The notes beneath the pieces were generated by a model. It ran no database searches. It was not told the DNA's origin and saw only the letters and a program-made list of their open reading frames with translations. 49,814 nt of DNA from Coprinus comatus (lineage: Eukaryota > Basidiomycota > Agaricomycetes > Agaricales > Agaricaceae): contig JAWPGT010000122.1 of NCBI GenBank assembly GCA_034638255.1, positions 1 through 49,814 on the forward strand. Reading direction: 5' to 3'. The position numbers and the translations under genes are program-made. Shown piece after piece: positions 47,729 to 49,814 of this stretch. Numbering within the stretch: position 1 is the first letter of the stretch; each line of letters begins with the position of its first letter.

Positions 47729-49814
47729 TTAGGAATCCCAAATAGCACCAAAAGCGGGGATTCCCCTACTCATCATGCCATACACCACCTTTTCCGTGAG
47801 TTTCTGATTTGAAATGATGCACACTGCTTCAGCGTTAAACTCTTTCACCAATCTATACGTTAACTTGACCATATCCGGCTTGCCATGGATGCGTGTATCT
47901 AAATGGAGGCATCGTTAGAACAAAGGCCAAGGTGCTTATGACTCCAAAGAACTTGCCGTAGATCACGGAATCCGGTGCAGCTCCCAGTATGGAATCCACA
48001 AGCTCGTCTCCAAACGTTTCGCGAACATTGGGTGATGTCCAAAGAAGTTTCATGGGCACCCTTTGTTCAAGAATACATGGAGCACACGGTCCAATTCCCG
48101 ATCCTGTGGCAACGATGACCAAACGACGGAAGAGTGGAACAATGCGAAGCACGCCAAACGTAGGTACTCCTCGAACCCACAAAGAAGTAGGAGGTTCATC
48201 AATCTTCTTTGCTGTCCAATCTCCAGCTCGGCTTACGACTAGTGAATATCCTTTTTTCCCTGGCTCTGGGACCGTTGCAAACCCATGCCATTCAAATAGT
48301 GGATTATCTGATATCCGTGTGAAACTTCCTGCCTTGGGTGTGGCTAGCGGATGTTGGGATGTGAAGATGTGAGATGACGTCATAGCAACTGAGAAGGAAA
48401 GTAACGCACTGTAATCGAAATAAAGTCTGACGGCATGCTTAGAAAGCACTACGCTTTTCACTGGAACTTTTCGCAACCTTACCCATGGAAGTATTATAGA
48501 ACCTAAATGCAAGTTAGTCAGATCAGAAGAAACATCTAGGCGACTAAACGAACATGATAAGATGACGAGCAACCAGAAGTGAGGATCGTGTACAATAACA
48601 TCAGAAAGGGTATTGACTCCCTTATAATCATTCGCCAGCAAAATAAACTACAATTAGTGTTTAGTGTTAGCATAGTTCCATGTGGCTTGTTGATGAAAAC
48701 AGACCTGACACCAGACCATTGACAATGCGCTCCAGCCAAGAAAACGGTGTGCCATCTCAAATTTATTATGATGCTTTGTGCGGAAGGCGGGATATGCAAG
48801 GAAGACCATGCCAAACAGAAACATTAAGATAATATAGGTCATGGTAATTGTTGGGATGGAAATCTGATAGTGTGTCAGTTGTAAACCTTCGAATACAGGC
48901 TCTACTACATACCTTATCATGTTCTAATAGTTGTTTTGTAGCTTGTCCAGTGAACAGAGTCAACCAAACGGTGCCAGAGAACGCAAATCCTGAGTGCAAG
49001 CCTCCAATGTGGTATACCCGTGCGCATACTCGTCTGATCACGAGGGGCATCTAGCATTGTATTGTTATGGTCAATGCCTATGGAAAAGAAATTCGAGGAT
49101 GAGATGACTAACGAGGGAGGAACGGAACAAAAGGTATTGAAGAATGCGTTAATGACATAGTCTTGGCGCATTAGGATGGCACAGAAAAGGTTGACAATTA
49201 CAATCCCTGCAAGCTTCTGCGCATCCAGTTCGCCTTTCGCACAGACAGAGATGAATATACCCATGTTTATTATGAAAACAATCCCAAAGAGGCGGCGATA
49301 AAGTGTGAAAACGAGATGGCGGAGGTTTCTAGTGACTTTTTTCTGTTTCTTGTCAGGTATAATATCGTCTTTGTAACCTTCCCATGCAACTTCCTTCTTG
49401 GAAATGATGGATGACTCGATGGAAGTCCCTTCTATAATGGATTCGGACTTCGGCGGAGGGCTCGAGGACATACCTGTTGGTGGCGGAGACGTATTCGATG
49501 TGTTCGTGGAAGCTGTTTGAGAAGAAACCTCTGTGGTGCTATTATCGTTGTCACTGTGCATAGATTCTTCAGCCATCCACCTCAACTTTCTCTTATCAAT
49601 TTTATCATTACTACATGTAAATACTTGTGATTGAGTAATTGATATCTGAGTTATGCAATACTCGAACTCACGGTGTTCTCGGAAAGTCGGGTAATTGTAG
49701 AATTTTGGACGGAATTGCGTAATAAGGTTGAACTTTTCCAACTGTAGCCAATATATCATCTGTGCTTGCTATTATTGGCGTTACAAACCCCCACAATTCA
49801 CCGTCTATCAGCAT
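47729..49814 (-). CDS. NRPS-like adenylating enzyme with C-terminal ferric-reductase-like membrane domain (5' part outside window)
   Basis: The right edge encodes the end of an adenylate-forming domain: GFVTPIIASTDDI, VGKVQPYYAIPS, QLPDFPRTP, then after an intron (GTGAGT..ATGTAG, about 49614-49674) NDKIDKRKLRW. This is the A10 motif NGKIDKRxLR with Asp instead of Gly and the conserved Lys kept. A low-complexity Ser/Thr/Pro linker follows, then a membrane domain (YRRLFGIVFIINMGIFIS, RQDYVINAFFNTF, RRVCARVYHIGGLHSG, FEMAHRFLGW) and a cytosolic NAD-binding-like part (VVSRAGDWTAKK, LWVRGVPTFGVLRI, ATGSGIGPC, LLWTSPNVRETFG, KPDMVKL, AVCIISNQKLT) ending FGAIWDS at TAA 47729-47731. This fusion resembles basidiomycete NPS12-type proteins, whose product is not firmly known to me. 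Seven or more short introns; one is GC-AG. No internal stops seen. Confidence 0.85.
47899..47956 (-). other. GC-AG intron in the NRPS-like gene
   Basis: Exon GTG ATC TAC G is followed by GCAAGT and 58 nt later by TTTAG before ATACACGC. Splicing there rebuilds VIYDTRIHGKPDM, the form expected in the family; no GT donor nearby does so. Confidence 0.75.

Noticed and set aside
35767..49814. A secondary-metabolite cluster (P450s plus NRPS-like enzyme)
   Set aside because: P450s and the NRPS-like gene are separated by a DUF4436 gene and a SET/MYND gene with no pathway link, and NPS12-type proteins are not clearly biosynthetic; proximity alone is weak.
1..49814. CRISPR arrays, bacterial operons, ribosome-binding sites
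   Set aside because: The window is eukaryotic: spliced genes and LTR retrotransposons; no regularly spaced direct repeats of CRISPR type were seen.

Overview
The window looks like nuclear DNA of a filamentous basidiomycete, most likely an agaricomycete. Genes have many short introns (about 50-60 nt, GT..AG). The retrotransposons are Copia and chromodomain Gypsy types. A Plavaka-type DNA transposon is present. The right part holds cytochrome P450 paralogues, a DUF4436 membrane protein, a SET/MYND protein and an NRPS-like adenylating enzyme fused to a membrane reductase-like domain. These assignments come from motifs read by eye; no database search was run.

Layout. (1) 1-1706: 3' end of a Copia element (RT/RNase H, then a 348-bp LTR) sitting in the 5' leader of a Gypsy element. 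(2) 1707-16900: that Gypsy element (GypA-1, + strand). It is split in its integrase by a second, full-length, oppositely oriented member of the same family (GypA-2, 6475-14721, two 625-bp LTRs, 5-bp target duplication CCGCA). (3) 16901-18661: no clear gene. (4) 18662-22350: decayed Plavaka transposase (- strand). (5) 22516-33887: a decayed, divergently oriented host or transposon gene whose first intron appears to hold an 8.9-kb Gypsy element of a second family (GypB, 22829-31715, - strand) with an uninterrupted 1226-codon pol. (6) 34170-34860: a palindromic CCAAGG-rich repeat next to a Tc1/mariner-like (DDE_3-type) transposase relic. (7) 35767-43189: three tandem P450 paralogues in three states: 5' fragment, frameshifted copy, apparently intact copy. 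(8) 43813-49814: three - strand genes in a compact row (DUF4436 protein, SMYD-like SET protein, NRPS-like/ferric-reductase-like protein running off the right edge).

The most interesting material is in the Gypsy elements. Both families carry a third ORF after pol. In both it encodes a protein with two CCHC-type zinc knuckles, and its ATG overlaps the pol stop codon (ATGGACTCTAA in GypA, ATGA in GypB). Both families also have, 2 nt after the 5' LTR, a short segment complementary to an LTR segment lying exactly 35 nt after the start of a TATAAATA box. That is the geometry expected for Tf1/sushi-type self-primed reverse transcription. In addition, LTR B of GypA-2 carries a patch of about 313 bp identical to LTR C of the neighbouring inverted element and different from its own partner LTR A, which points to ectopic gene conversion. 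Most premature stops in the transposons are TGA in places where CGA is known or expected, a CpG-deamination signature.
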